The translations under genes and the position numbers were made by a program. DNA of 64,000 nucleotides from Coemansia sp. RSA 487. Its lineage: Eukaryota; Kickxellomycota; Kickxellomycetes; Kickxellales; Kickxellaceae. Shown one piece after another: positions 51,729 through 62,188 of this stretch. The stretch's first letter is position 1; every line of letters starts with the position of its first letter. The notes beneath the pieces are model-generated. The model did no database searches. It saw only the letters and a list, made by a program, of their open reading frames with translations, and was not told where the DNA came from. The DNA lies in contig JANBRJ010000016.1 in assembly GCA_027577595.1 (NCBI GenBank), positions 124,001-188,000 of the forward strand. Direction: 5' to 3'.

Positions 51729-53510
51729 ATGCACATTTTTAGCTCTCCAAGGAATAAGAGCAAGGTGCAGGAAACCGCCAGGCTTCCTCGCCAGTGCCAA
51801 AGCACCAACTCTTTGTCTACTACCCCGGTTGAGCGTAAGCGGTTTACGGTCTTGTTGCCCCAATCTGTCAAAACACTATTCTCAAAGAGAGCCTCGCTAT
51901 CGTCCGTACCACCGCCTCCACAGCCATCGTCATTATTGCCTCGACAGATACAGCAACATTTGTACGCTCCAGAGAAGAAGAAGACATCCAGAGAGCCACG
52001 AGACAACGAAATCCGCCCAGTTGCAGCCAGGCCAGCGTCAGCTGCCAGTACAAATGTTCTGAGGGCAGTGACATCTGCTCATCTACCAAATGCAAGCAAC
52101 ACATTCCCCGGGCGCGGTCATAATTCTGTTTATTTGCCGGTAGCTCAGCCTTGTGAAGATGATGGCGCCTCGAATGAGACCACAGGATTTTCGGATAGAT
52201 ATTCTCAAGCACGCGCCAAAGCGCTTGCAGAAACGGTTAGACGTCTTCAACAGACCAGGTCCCCGAGCCCGCTAACTCCATCGAGTGTCAGTACTGGCAA
52301 GACACTACCATGTTTCCCCGAGGAAGCTGAGTACGAAGAGGAAGAGGACGAGGAAGACAAAGATGTGGATAATTATCGCCATCATTATCGCCAGCAGCAA
52401 CATTCTGGAAGTGCTACAGGAGAGCCTGACGGAAATGCTGCCAAGCAAGCCACTCAATCCAGATTTTCATGTGTCGAATCAAGGGCAGGAACTTTTATAG
52501 CAAGTGCCATCAGCGCCACTTCCTTGCAAACTCTCGCCGCTGGACGTAGCCGATCCACCTCAATGGTCATCGATACAAGCAGCAGCAGAAGCAGCAGCAT
52601 TAGTAGCATCAATAGCAGCGCAAAAAGCAGCGGCAGCAGCAGCAACAGTACATTGTCGCCTACCGCCAATACAGCCACGTCTTCAACCCGTCCACAAAGT
52701 GTACTAAATGCAAGCAACGAGACTTTGACACGCACGCTACCAGGAACGCCGCTGCTGGAGCCGGCGCAGACCAACACTAGTACCAACAAACAGGAAGCGA
52801 CTGACTGCTCGGTGCAGCAGGCTGTCAAGTTACTCAAACCAGACAATGCAGTTAAGACTAACACGGAACCGTCGAAGCCACCGGCCCAGGAGTCAAATCG
52901 ACAGCAAAGATACTCAGTGGCAATGTCGCAAAACCTTAGCCGCCGGTTCCAAACACGTACCACTCACGAATATGAGCAGCGGATCTACTGCTTGCAGTCA
53001 CACTACTCGGACGTCGTTGAGCGCATGGAAGCCCGTGCGCAAAAGGACGCCGATCACATCCGTCAGCTTGAGGAGCAACTATGTGCACTTCGAAAGGCCA
53101 ACACCGAGCTATGTGCAAAGGAGGCCGATCTTACGAAAAAGGTCCAGCAGTACAAGAACACCAAGCGCGCGGCCAATAGTCAGTCTGTTGCAACAAAGCC
53201 CGCCCCACCCGCTTCTTCATTTACTTTGGCTAACCAGGCAAATGTTTCTAAAAAACTTATCGAGTTTATGGAACACTGCCAAGACGACGTGCGACGCCTT
53301 AAACAGGAAACAAACACGGCGCAAGAGTGGGTAATTACCCTGGCAGAACTTGTTGTCGGGCCAAAGAAGGAACGCCAGACTTGGGATGAGTGGCTCAACT
53401 CGTGTCTAGACACCTTGCAGAAGCGCAGAGAGCGGATGAAGGAGGAGGAATGGCTAAAGAAGATCGGATGGTGCCCAAAGAATGGTGCCATTATGAAATC
53501 CAAGCAATAA
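51729..53510 (+). CDS. Ser-rich protein with C-terminal coiled coil
   Basis: A protein of 593 residues of unknown family. Residues 1-395 are disordered: Ser/Thr/Pro/Gln-rich, with many S-P sites, an acidic EYEEEEDEEDKDVD run near 200, and a Ser/Ser-Ser block near 280-310. From about 410 a long coiled coil runs YEQRIYCLQSHYSDVVERMEA..., with heptads in HIRQLEEQLCALRKANTELCAKEADL. A compact C-terminal domain follows after a linker (KKLIEFMEHCQDDVRRLKQE, then TLAELVVGPKKERQTWDEWL, NSCLDTLQKRRER). The ending WLKKIGWCPKNG has regularly spaced Trp residues. It may be a spindle, centrosome-like or polarity scaffold, but that is not shown. Intronless. Confidence 0.75.
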   Translation: MHIFSSPRNKSKVQETARLPRQCQSTNSLSTTPVERKRFTVLLPQSVKTLFSKRASLSSVPPPPQPSSLLPRQIQQHLYAPEKKKTSREPRDNEIRPVAARPASAASTNVLRAVTSAHLPNASNTFPGRGHNSVYLPVAQPCEDDGASNETTGFSDRYSQARAKALAETVRRLQQTRSPSPLTPSSVSTGKTLPCFPEEAEYEEEEDEEDKDVDNYRHHYRQQQHSGSATGEPDGNAAKQATQSRFSCVESRAGTFIASAISATSLQTLAAGRSRSTSMVIDTSSSRSSSISSINSSAKSSGSSSNSTLSPTANTATSSTRPQSVLNASNETLTRTLPGTPLLEPAQTNTSTNKQEATDCSVQQAVKLLKPDNAVKTNTEPSKPPAQESNRQQRYSVAMSQNLSRRFQTRTTHEYEQRIYCLQSHYSDVVERMEARAQKDADHIRQLEEQLCALRKANTELCAKEADLTKKVQQYKNTKRAANSQSVATKPAPPASSFTLANQANVSKKLIEFMEHCQDDVRRLKQETNTAQEWVITLAELVVGPKKERQTWDEWLNSCLDTLQKRRERMKEEEWLKKIGWCPKNGAIMKSKQ

Positions 53511-54184
53511 AGCTTAATAACGACCAAATGTTTCTCTTGGCTGCAAGACTGTGTGGTTTTATTTACCAATTGTTCTACCTTTTCCTTTAAATGTATATAT
53601 TGTTTTTATCATGCGTACTCTTAAACATCCAATAACTAGATAATCCATTAATATATTTCTTAGTTTTGGTGACTTCAAAAAGCGCAAACGTGTAAAATTC
53701 AGCTAATTCATCAATAATTCCGAAAACACGTACAAAGTTGTTGTAAGAAGACATTATATTAAAGCTACGTAAAAAGGTCTATGTTTTTCCAGAAAAGTCC
53801 AACATTTGCAGCACATAAAACAAGTTCTAGAAGCCAAGGAAAAAGCTACTACAAAGCACTTTACAACAAAGGTAAAAATACCATGAATAATCTTGAAAAG
53901 CAAAAGGCTTTCCTTTTTAGCGCATTTTTGTTACGAATGACCTTTTTATAACGCACTTTATAATATTTGGAAGACAAATACTAGAGAAATAAACCCTCGA
54001 TAGCTTGGCTACTATAAAACGTGCCAATGCCTCTGGCATGTTGGCGATTTGCAGCCTATTCACTTTACTTAATTCCTGATATTTGACATCTTTATTCCAG
54101 TTCACCAGCTTTCAAGTTAATATTATGTTGATAAATAGCGTTTATATTTATCAATTATTTATTTATATCATTTCAAGTCCAAGA
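53511..54184. other. AT-rich spacer
   Basis: About 670 bp, very AT-rich, with TTTATATTTATC-like stretches just before the secreted-protein pseudogene. No gene is seen. Confidence 0.55.
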
Positions 54185-54806
54185 ATGAAGTTTACTTTGT
54201 CAGTTATTGGCGTTTCCGCCGTACTTGGCTATATTGGAACAACATTTGCAAGCACGGAGATGAGAGCCTGTGGCAAACGACAGATCCGCAAGATCATTTA
54301 CATCCAGCAATCGGGCGAACCGACTCCCGATTATGCGCAATGAGCCAAGGGCGGCAGCGACGGGCACACGGCCGGAATGGTCGACTTTTCAACCAGCAAC
54401 GGATATGCGTGGCAAGTAGTCCAATACAATCTGAAGTATGATATCACAAAGGGGTCGCTCATCGATTCGAGAATCCAGGATGGCCTTGGAGACGATGAGA
54501 CCAGCCTGGACGGCATCACCAAAGCTGTCAACAAAGATATCACCGAGGGTGTTGATGGCAAGTCAGACAGCTCGATCACGGTTGGAAAGCGCAATGCCGA
54601 CGAGATCGAATGGCTCAAACTGTGCTTGAAAAAGGGAGAAGGAAGTCGGAGCCTTGAAGAGAAACTCAGGCACTGTAAAGTCTCTCTCGGAGCTAATTGA
54701 CAGCAAACAGTATGACTGGAGCAGCAAACCTATCACTGTTCTCAATAACTCTGGCAAGAAGCTCAAACTCAGTTGCCAACAGCTCACTTCCATTATTCAT
54801 TTCTAG
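54185..54806 (+). pseudogene. Broken gene for a secreted protein
   Basis: Opens with a clear signal peptide (MKFTLSVIGVSAVLGYIG, likely cut near FAS) and then TEMRACGKRQIRKIIYIQQ. The frame meets a TGA at 54341-54343, but the same frame carries on as well-formed coding sequence to about 54700 (YAWQVVQYNLKYDITKGSLID). From about 54,630 the coding-like reading moves to another frame and ends at a TAG at 54804-54806 (ITVLNNSGKKLKLSCQQLT). No GT-AG intron could remove the TGA, since there is no GT in the stretch around it. With only two lesions it is a young pseudogene, a strain polymorphism, or an assembly error. The protein family is not recognised; it appears to be a small cysteine-poor secreted protein. 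Convergent with the TMEM62-like gene. Confidence 0.65.
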
Positions 54807-54854
54807 CTTTTCATATATCATTCTTTTTTAAACGTGTCAGTGTTTGTATAAAAC

Positions 54855-57257
54855 TTATTGGCGGTTGGAAGTAGCTGCGTCTGAATCACTTTCGCTAGAC
54901 AACTGGGTGCTAGATGATAACGGGGAGCCGCTGTTTGAAGCGGCAGAAGACGGTGATTCTACCGAATGTAGTTCTCGCGAACCCCCGTTCTTGCGACCAA
55001 GCACCGGGTACCTCCAGTCAAGTATGTAAAGCGCGGTAGCAGCGGCAGTAAGTAGCCATGCGCGGCCGAACCCAAGGAAAACCGTCGTCATACCGTACGT
55101 ATGAACAGTCATCATCATTGGAATGCCCATATACAGAACGATAAACAGAGCCATGCCCACACGCATCCGTAGCTTGCGATACCACGGTAGGCGCGAGGCT
55201 GAATACGACGAGTAGAATATGCCGATAGGCGCAGCAGCAACAGGCAGGTACAGGAGCAAAAGCGCCAGTGAGATGATGCTGGCCAACGCATACGTCCACG
55301 AGTCCAGCAGTGGCACCCAGTCGCCGGCAATGTAAATTCCGTATGCGTACACCGACCCAATACCGTCAGCGCCAGCAGACGGAATAAGGAGCCCCGAGAA
55401 GATTGGAAGCGTTGCCAGCGCCATCGTAAACAAGTACGCCGGCCAGAAGAGCCACCCAATGCTTGCAAAGTACACCTGCGCGGTGAACTGGGTCCACACG
55501 ATGAACTTTGTCCACGCAGCAACGAGCCCAAGAACTAGTTTGACGAGAGCAAAGGGGCTGGTAACGTCGCCGCGCAGAAGCGTACCTCGCAAATGACGCA
55601 AGCGAGCCTCGTCCTTGTGGTGCTCGACAGACCGCTTGCTTATCCACGAGGAGATGTTGCGAGGGAGCCGGAGCACGAGATAGAGACGCGGGCATAGTAC
55701 CAAAAATATGGCAGCTAGCAGGTAGCTGATGATGCCGGACGTCCGGAAAATATCTGGGAAGCTCTGTCGCATGAGCCAGCCTCCGCGCGAGTCATTATCC
55801 AGAGGAACCAGGTCGGCAGTGAAGTGGAACGGGATGCGCGAGGTTGTTGTCTTGCCCTCAGCGTCGGTTGCCGTAACCTCCATCACGTGTGGCCGTCCGT
55901 CATCGTAGACAGAGGGGTCCCAGGGCGCAGCCCACAGCGGCGTCTTCACGATATCAATAGAGGGAGCACCGCCTGTAGAAACTCCGGCTTCCGGGTCTCT
56001 GGGGCTCTCCTCCTTCCCCTTGTACACCGCCGGATGCGGATGCTCGATGCCATCGATCTTAATTATCACGGAACTGACTGGCTTGTCGGCCCAGATGAGC
56101 GCGCGGATGAACTTGCTTGAGCGCATAAGATGCAGCGGCTCGTGTTTGGGCAGCAGGTAGCGGGCGTCCTTTGGGTTTGTCACCAGCACCACCGGCGGAT
56201 GCGCAATGGGCTCGGCAATAGAGATGTCCAGAAGCTTTGGATTGTACATCGGGATCTGGTCGAGCGGCAGCGTGACATCCACAAACGAAACCAGATCGTG
56301 GTCAACAGCGTAGACACGGTACACCGCATGCTCCTTGAGGTCGCCGATCTCCAGCTCCCAGTACCCGTCGCGCGCCTTGTACGCTTGCAGCTGGGTACCT
56401 ATGCCGCCAACAAGCTCGTGCAAGTGGCCGCACAGGAAGACGCTGATGCTTTGGGCCAGTTCCCTGAACGACTTGTTGTGACGGCCGTAGAGCATGGTGC
56501 TGACTGGGTAGTGATTGAGCATAAAAAGATGGTTGGAATCTTTGGCCTCCTCTATGCGTGACTCCAAGAGCCTCATTCCGTGGGCGTCCAGATACCCAAA
56601 GAAGTTCAGCGGCCGCGCAAACCCGTGGCGTGGACACGAGTCGGCGGCAACAAACGAGTACGTACCAAACGGCTCCCTGATATGCAAGCTGTACCCGTCT
56701 GTCCGCACCGCCGAATATGTCTTGTACATGTTTGATGGCGACTCGAACCCAAACATGTTGAAGCAATCGTGGTTCCCGCGCTGGTCGCGGTAGAAGGTGC
56801 CGTTGAATTTCGTCGTGACTTTGGTTGACTCCAAAGCCCGTTGGTACGCTTCCCATTCGTCGACTTGCTGTAGAGATATAAGCTTCTGTTTGTCCTTGCC
56901 GTCGGTCAAGTCTCCCGTAACGACCACAAGACGAGGCGATATCAGCGGCACCGCAGTATGTAGAAAGTGCTGGAAATGCACCAGCCCACCCATCGGGTAG
57001 TACTTGCTTATGTGCAGGTCAGACGCATGCACAAACGTCATAATCTTGTCGTTACTGTCATCCAACACGGCCCCGTTGATGCCAGGGCTTTCCGCAGCGT
57101 CCCTGGTAGTCCCATAGTCCCCTGCGTCTGTCGGCCGCAGTAGCCCTTTATCAACAAGGGGTTTGTTGGCTGCGTTATACAAGTGGAGTCCATATAACCA
57201 ACAGAGTGCGGTGAGAACAACCAGACCAAGCGAATGGACAAGACGACGTCTCTCCAT
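54855..57257 (-). CDS. TMEM62: TMEM62-like membrane metallophosphoesterase
   Basis: A protein of 800 residues. After a signal-anchor helix at 8-27 (LGLVVLTALCWLYGLHLY), residues 70-330 form a calcineurin-like phosphoesterase domain facing the lumen. All metal-site blocks are visible: HASDLHIS, VVTGDLTDGK, RGNHDCFNMFGF, MLNHYPVSTMLYG and FLCGHLHELVGG. A beta-rich Ig-like region follows (about 330-500; SSVIIKIDGIEHPHPAV). After it come six or more membrane helices (ISYLLAAIFLVLCPRLYLVL onward to AWLLTAAATALYILDW). The layout and length match animal TMEM62, whose substrate is unknown. The short C-terminal tail is Ser-rich and cytosolic. Intronless. Confidence 0.93.
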   Translation of the reverse strand: MERRRLVHSLGLVVLTALCWLYGLHLYNAANKPLVDKGLLRPTDAGDYGTTRDAAESPGINGAVLDDSNDKIMTFVHASDLHISKYYPMGGLVHFQHFLHTAVPLISPRLVVVTGDLTDGKDKQKLISLQQVDEWEAYQRALESTKVTTKFNGTFYRDQRGNHDCFNMFGFESPSNMYKTYSAVRTDGYSLHIREPFGTYSFVAADSCPRHGFARPLNFFGYLDAHGMRLLESRIEEAKDSNHLFMLNHYPVSTMLYGRHNKSFRELAQSISVFLCGHLHELVGGIGTQLQAYKARDGYWELEIGDLKEHAVYRVYAVDHDLVSFVDVTLPLDQIPMYNPKLLDISIAEPIAHPPVVLVTNPKDARYLLPKHEPLHLMRSSKFIRALIWADKPVSSVIIKIDGIEHPHPAVYKGKEESPRDPEAGVSTGGAPSIDIVKTPLWAAPWDPSVYDDGRPHVMEVTATDAEGKTTTSRIPFHFTADLVPLDNDSRGGWLMRQSFPDIFRTSGIISYLLAAIFLVLCPRLYLVLRLPRNISSWISKRSVEHHKDEARLRHLRGTLLRGDVTSPFALVKLVLGLVAAWTKFIVWTQFTAQVYFASIGWLFWPAYLFTMALATLPIFSGLLIPSAGADGIGSVYAYGIYIAGDWVPLLDSWTYALASIISLALLLLYLPVAAAPIGIFYSSYSASRLPWYRKLRMRVGMALFIVLYMGIPMMMTVHTYGMTTVFLGFGRAWLLTAAATALYILDWRYPVLGRKNGGSRELHSVESPSSAASNSGSPLSSSTQLSSESDSDAATSNRQ

Positions 57258-57796
57258 TAGTTAACTACAGATATAAAATAAAAAGAATGAAATACAAAAT
57301 GCACAGAGGATAAATTACTTGATTGACGTGTAAAGGTTTGACTGAAAGAAAGGAAAGGCAGGGAGGGGTGGGAAAAGAATGCATGGTTTTGTCTTTTTCT
57401 TTTTATTTTATCTTTTTTCCCAGCAACTACCAATAACTCAAAAAGACGGATTTCGCTTTGTGGATAACAGCAGTGGAATGTTGCAGCTATTCCACCTAGT
57501 GCTGGCCATTTGCCGAAAGGATCCACAAATGTTCCGATATCAAATCAAGAAACATCCGACTGCACAAGCCAAATGTATCCATGCATGGCTCGATATCACA
57601 TGCTTGTGTTTATATGAAGGTACCAGGATAAAATTATTTCCATATTACGCGCAACAAGTAAACAGAAAAGAAAAGTGTCGAAATAAAAGCGATTAAAGCC
57701 AGAGGGGGGACAAACATAAGAAAATATGAAATGCATAAAGACGTTTAGACTGTAACATATAGAGATAAAGAAAAAAACAAATGGTCAGCTTCGATC
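57258..57796. other. Spacer between TMEM62-like and TEA1-like genes
   Basis: 539 bp holding the TMEM62-like promoter and the TEA1-like 3' flank. A 105-codon plus-strand frame (57379-57696) lacks features of a real gene. A/G-rich near 57700-57780. Confidence 0.5.
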
Positions 57797-60700
57797 TCAA
57801 AGGATATGAGGCGGATGCTCCGAAAGCCCAGTCGCCTCAATGCTTGGACGGCCCTTGACCACAAGCGACGATGCGCGTTGCATCTGCTGGATCGCCGCAA
57901 GCATGCGTCTGACGGGGATATCTTCTTCGCTGCCGCCCTTGAGCGCCAAGGCGCCGCCGCCATTGGCAACCTTGCGCTCCGCATACTCCTGGAGCAGACT
58001 CGTAAACGCTGCCAGTCGGGCCTGTAGCTCACTGAGATCACGCTCGCGCTGCGTCAGCCGCGACTCGGTCTCCCGCCGCTGGTCGTCGCTCTCACGTAGA
58101 ACGTTCTTGAGCGACAGGAGCTCATCGCGCGTCTCCGACCACTGGCGGTGCGCCTGCAGGTACGCGTTGTGGAACTCCTTGGCCCGGTGCTGGTCGCCCG
58201 CAGAGCCGGCGGCCACACTGCCTGATGAAAAGCTGCTTCTGGCAGCGCCCACGGCTGGGAATGGCACGGTATGGTTCAGAGATACTGGCGAGTTGAACGC
58301 CGATCCACTCGAGTCCTTGCGCGCTCTGGTTGCCGTTGCATCCGACAGCTTACGTTCCAGATTTGCAATATGGCGCTCCTTTGTCTCGAGCTGCTCGACT
58401 GCACGGCGCAGGTTCCCAAACGACGAAATCTCCTGCTTGGCACCTGTCCACAGCTGCTCGAACTTTGACGCCCTCTCGTCTACCTGCTGCGTCTGCTGCT
58501 TCTGCTTCTCTAGCGCTGCAGACAAATCGCCGACACGCGAGTTGAGCTCATCGATGCGACCAAGCGACTCTTCGTACATTTGCTGCACGCGCTCAGCACG
58601 CTCTGTCGCCAGCTGCGCGGAATGCATTGCCTCTTCGACGCGCTTCCCACGGGTGGCGTCGGTCAAGCTCTCGATCAGTGTGTCCTTTTCTGCAAGCTGC
58701 TCCTCGGCCTCTGCTACGCGCTGCTCGAGCTCCGTAATGTGTTCAGCCATGGGCGAGTCGCCCTCGCCATTGCCAGCATTCTCAATCTGCTGGTGTAGCT
58801 CCTTGACCTCCTCTGCGTGTGCCTTCTTCTCGTCGCTGTGCAGCTGCTCGAGCTCACGAAGCTGCTTGCGGGTAAGCTCTGCGTCGGTTTTGAATTCGGC
58901 CAGCGCATCGTGCGACTGCTTGAGAGACAGGTTAGCGCCAGCAAGCTGGTTACGCAGCGCATCGTTGTCGTTCAACGTGTTTGCATAAAGACGCTCCAGC
59001 TCGTGAATCCGGCTGCCGTTGAGCTTCGAAAGCATTTGCGTGTTTCCTGAGGTCAATGCGCTTGCCTTTGCCTTGAGGTATATTGCCTCCTGCAGCGCTG
59101 CCTTGCGTCCGCGCTCGGCCTCGGAAACGCGCTCGATTGCCACACGCGACACAGTACTCAGCTGCTGCTTGGTCTCGGCCAGCTCACGACGCATGGCCAG
59201 GATGACGCCAAGGACACGCGTGGCCTCGCCGGAAAGTAAGTTATCCATGCCTTCCTCCTGAACATCGTGCACACTCTGCATCGACACGCTGCCTGACTCG
59301 TCGGCAGTAACTGTCCGCTGCTGGCTGTACTTGCCTTCCAGGTTTGTCCATGCCCGTGCAAGCTCGTCTTTGGCTTCGGAGGAAATCGACATCTGGCCGC
59401 TGTTGCGCGGCTTATCAAACGCAGGAAGCTCAGGCTCAGGAAGATCAGAGAGCTGGCGCATCCTGTTTGGCTCCTCGTCTTTGCTTGTTGTCTCTGCAGC
59501 CTGACCAGTTACGCCAGAGCCACCACTCAAATAGTCAATGTCCTGCGAATTGAACGCATTGCCCAGTGGGCTATGCACCAGTGCTGGCATTATCAGAGAC
59601 TCTGGTAGCTGCTGCGATGATAAATTGGAAGATGCAATCTCCGACGTCACGTTTTGTGGCAATGGTGCCTGCTCCGCTGGAGCAGCAATGCTTCCATTGG
59701 AGCCCGTGCCATTGGAAACATTCCCATTTAGCGCGACAGAGTTGCGGTTGCGAAGCTGTATAGTCAGACGCTTATCGTCCTGCCTATTGCCAGAATCGCC
59801 ATTAGCAAGGTTTCCGTCCAAGCTGTCGGTCGACGACGACGAGCCATCCGTGGTTTGCTGTGCTGCTCCTTCAGAGGACGTAGGGGGTAGTGGCAGGCTT
59901 GTGCTTGGTGGCATGCCTACAGAGGAGCCTACAGAGGGGCTAGCTGCAGTGCTGTTGTTGACAAGCGTCTGGTTCAGCATAATTGGCTTGCGCTGAATCG
60001 TCTTGCCTGCGGTCTTTGCACCGTTCTGTGACGTCCACGAACTGTTGTTGGAAGACAGGCGTTGTGCCTCGTGCTGCTCCTCGGGCTTTAGCGGGCTAAC
60101 AACCTCAAAGCTCTCAGTAGACATGCTCGCTGCTTGTGCTTTTAACGTGTCAACGTTGGTTAATTGTAGCCTGCTACTGGCGTTGTTTTCCTCTCGCTGC
60201 TGGCTCTGGCGGCTGCCTTGGGTTGGTGCGCTTGATGGACGATCATTGTCGCCAGCTCCTTGAACGTTAGGGAATGCCGGTTTGTTCATCGCAAGAGAAT
60301 GTGCTTCATCGTTGAACTGACTTTGCTGATCGCGAATGCTTTGCTCAGTTGCCGGCCCGCCAACCATGGAAATTGCGCGTGCCGAAGTGTGCGACGCTGG
60401 TGGTAGCTGCTGCTGCTGGCCCATTCCAAACGACTGTTGGTAGCCAGCAGGGGGTGGCATTAGCGAACGATGACGCCTGCTCTTGTCGGAAGGATGATCA
60501 TCATCGAGGGAAGGACTGCCATTTGTGGTGACTTGAGCCTGCTGCTGCTGCTGCTGCTGCTGGTTAAGCTGCGAAGCAGAGACATTAAGTGGTGGCATTG
60601 GGCTTGGGACATTACCAGGGCGCGAGCTATCGGGCTGGATCTTGATCTTCGACGTGTCCAGAGAGTAGACCATGGAATCGGCTGCTTCCTCGCGCGGCAT

Positions 60701-62188
60701 GTTTCCGCTGTACAAAAGAAGGCGGCTCTTGACAAGGGAAAACATTGGGTCGATTTGGTGTGGCCATGCAGCCGAGTTAACCTGGAACGTGTACCAGCGC
60801 TGCGACGAGATCTTGTAAGCGAAAAAGTCGTTCAGCGGCTCGCCTCGCATAGTGCGGCCGCCCATGATGAATATACAGTCATCAACGACCGCCGACGCGT
60901 GTCCATAGCGGGCTGGTGGGGTTGCGCCGTTGGGGACGACCATGTGCCACCGCTTCAGCTCAAAATCATAGATCCACAGGTCGTTGAAGCAGCGCTCGCC
61001 GTTCATGCCACCGAACACGTAGACGCTTCCCGGATACACGCTGCACGAGTGTCCGGCACGGGCAGGCGGCACAAGCTGCTCGCCCTTGCGGGAAGCAGAC
61101 GACGCGGGCTTTTGGTTGTTGCCCTTGCCATCGCCCATGCTCTCAAAGGACCAGCGGGGCCCATTGTCCTTTGCGGCACGAACGTCAAACGAAACAAGGT
61201 CGTTCAAAAAGTAGCCGTCAATGGTCCCGCCAAACACGAATAGCTTGGATCCAACAGACACTGTGGTGTGGCCCTTACGCCCCGTCAGTATGTCGCCCTG
61301 CATGGGAACCTTGTACCACGTGCAGTTACCCATGTTGTACGCGTACAGGTTGTTGTCGTAGGTTCCGTCTTCGACTTCACCGCCAAACACAAACATTGTG
61401 CGGCCGATGAAGGCGGCAGCGTGACCCTCGCGCGGTGCGGGTACGTAGCCCTTGACATCGACACGCTCGACGTTCCAGGTGGCGGTGTTCATCGTGTTAA
61501 GGTCGTTGCGCAGAATTCCGTCGGCCTTGCCTCCAAACCAATGGAGCATCTGGTCGTGAAGCGCTGCCGAGAACCCACGGCGTGGAAACACGGGCTGGCC
61601 TCTGAGAGGCCGTCTTGACCAAAACGAGCTGCCGCCAGAGCTGCTACTGTTGCTGCTATGAGACGGCGAGCGCCCTGCCCGGTTCTGCTGCGAAGAGGTT
61701 GGCCGATCGACTTGCTGCTGGTATCCGTCTGCAGAGCCAGGCTTAGGACCGTTCGTAAACTGATCAAAGGGATTGGCAGTTCCAGGGCGCTGCTGCTGAT
61801 AGGGATTCTGTCTGGCATCCGGAAGTGATGCAGACTGGAGCTGGCCCGAGCCACTTCTCTGTTGCTGATGGTCCATTGGCGGGCGAGGCGCTCCGTTGGG
61901 ACTATAGCGATCCATACCAGTTCCAGACATAGCTGCATAAGGCCCGCCGTTAGGCGCGTATGGAATGTCGTTTTGCATAGCCATCGAACCAACATGGTTG
62001 GCTGGCGGAAGCTGCTGTTGCTGCTGGCTTGGCACTTGTGGCAACGGGGCATCGACGTTAGGTTCGTTACGCTGCAGATGAGACATGCCGCCTCTCGCTT
62101 GTCCAAAGTTCTCTGGAACGCCAGACGGCGGCCTGGGCTGAGCACGCGGCGTGCCCTTGTCCTTTTTTCTGCCGAATAAACTGGGCAT
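57797..62188 (-). CDS. TEA1: Tea1/Kel1-like kelch-repeat cell-polarity protein
   Basis: A protein of 1463 residues; S. pombe Tea1 (1147) and yeast Kel1 (1164) are shorter. Tea1 marks growing cell ends at microtubule plus-ends. Residues 1-190 are disordered and Gln/Pro/Gly-rich. Six kelch repeats lie at about 195-520: RGFSAALHDQMLHWFGG, GHAAAFIGRTMFVFGGE, GHTTVSVGSKLFVFGG, GHSCSVYPGSVYVFGGM, GHASAVVDDCIFIMGGR and SLVKSRLLLYSGN. A long Gln/Ser-rich linker follows, with a poly-Gln run near 60540. A long coiled coil covers about 960-1440 (ELARAWTNLEGKYSQ, LRRAVEQLETKERHIANLERKL, RETESRLTQRERDLSEL), as in Tea1, where it mediates multimerisation. The end SEHPPHIL is not obviously prenylated. Single exon. 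Together with Rac1 it belongs to polarity machinery, but the genes are not adjacent. Confidence 0.94.
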   Translation of the reverse strand: MPSLFGRKKDKGTPRAQPRPPSGVPENFGQARGGMSHLQRNEPNVDAPLPQVPSQQQQQLPPANHVGSMAMQNDIPYAPNGGPYAAMSGTGMDRYSPNGAPRPPMDHQQQRSGSGQLQSASLPDARQNPYQQQRPGTANPFDQFTNGPKPGSADGYQQQVDRPTSSQQNRAGRSPSHSSNSSSSGGSSFWSRRPLRGQPVFPRRGFSAALHDQMLHWFGGKADGILRNDLNTMNTATWNVERVDVKGYVPAPREGHAAAFIGRTMFVFGGEVEDGTYDNNLYAYNMGNCTWYKVPMQGDILTGRKGHTTVSVGSKLFVFGGTIDGYFLNDLVSFDVRAAKDNGPRWSFESMGDGKGNNQKPASSASRKGEQLVPPARAGHSCSVYPGSVYVFGGMNGERCFNDLWIYDFELKRWHMVVPNGATPPARYGHASAVVDDCIFIMGGRTMRGEPLNDFFAYKISSQRWYTFQVNSAAWPHQIDPMFSLVKSRLLLYSGNMPREEAADSMVYSLDTSKIKIQPDSSRPGNVPSPMPPLNVSASQLNQQQQQQQQAQVTTNGSPSLDDDHPSDKSRRHRSLMPPPAGYQQSFGMGQQQQLPPASHTSARAISMVGGPATEQSIRDQQSQFNDEAHSLAMNKPAFPNVQGAGDNDRPSSAPTQGSRQSQQREENNASSRLQLTNVDTLKAQAASMSTESFEVVSPLKPEEQHEAQRLSSNNSSWTSQNGAKTAGKTIQRKPIMLNQTLVNNSTAASPSVGSSVGMPPSTSLPLPPTSSEGAAQQTTDGSSSSTDSLDGNLANGDSGNRQDDKRLTIQLRNRNSVALNGNVSNGTGSNGSIAAPAEQAPLPQNVTSEIASSNLSSQQLPESLIMPALVHSPLGNAFNSQDIDYLSGGSGVTGQAAETTSKDEEPNRMRQLSDLPEPELPAFDKPRNSGQMSISSEAKDELARAWTNLEGKYSQQRTVTADESGSVSMQSVHDVQEEGMDNLLSGEATRVLGVILAMRRELAETKQQLSTVSRVAIERVSEAERGRKAALQEAIYLKAKASALTSGNTQMLSKLNGSRIHELERLYANTLNDNDALRNQLAGANLSLKQSHDALAEFKTDAELTRKQLRELEQLHSDEKKAHAEEVKELHQQIENAGNGEGDSPMAEHITELEQRVAEAEEQLAEKDTLIESLTDATRGKRVEEAMHSAQLATERAERVQQMYEESLGRIDELNSRVGDLSAALEKQKQQTQQVDERASKFEQLWTGAKQEISSFGNLRRAVEQLETKERHIANLERKLSDATATRARKDSSGSAFNSPVSLNHTVPFPAVGAARSSFSSGSVAAGSAGDQHRAKEFHNAYLQAHRQWSETRDELLSLKNVLRESDDQRRETESRLTQRERDLSELQARLAAFTSLLQEYAERKVANGGGALALKGGSEEDIPVRRMLAAIQQMQRASSLVVKGRPSIEATGLSEHPPHIL

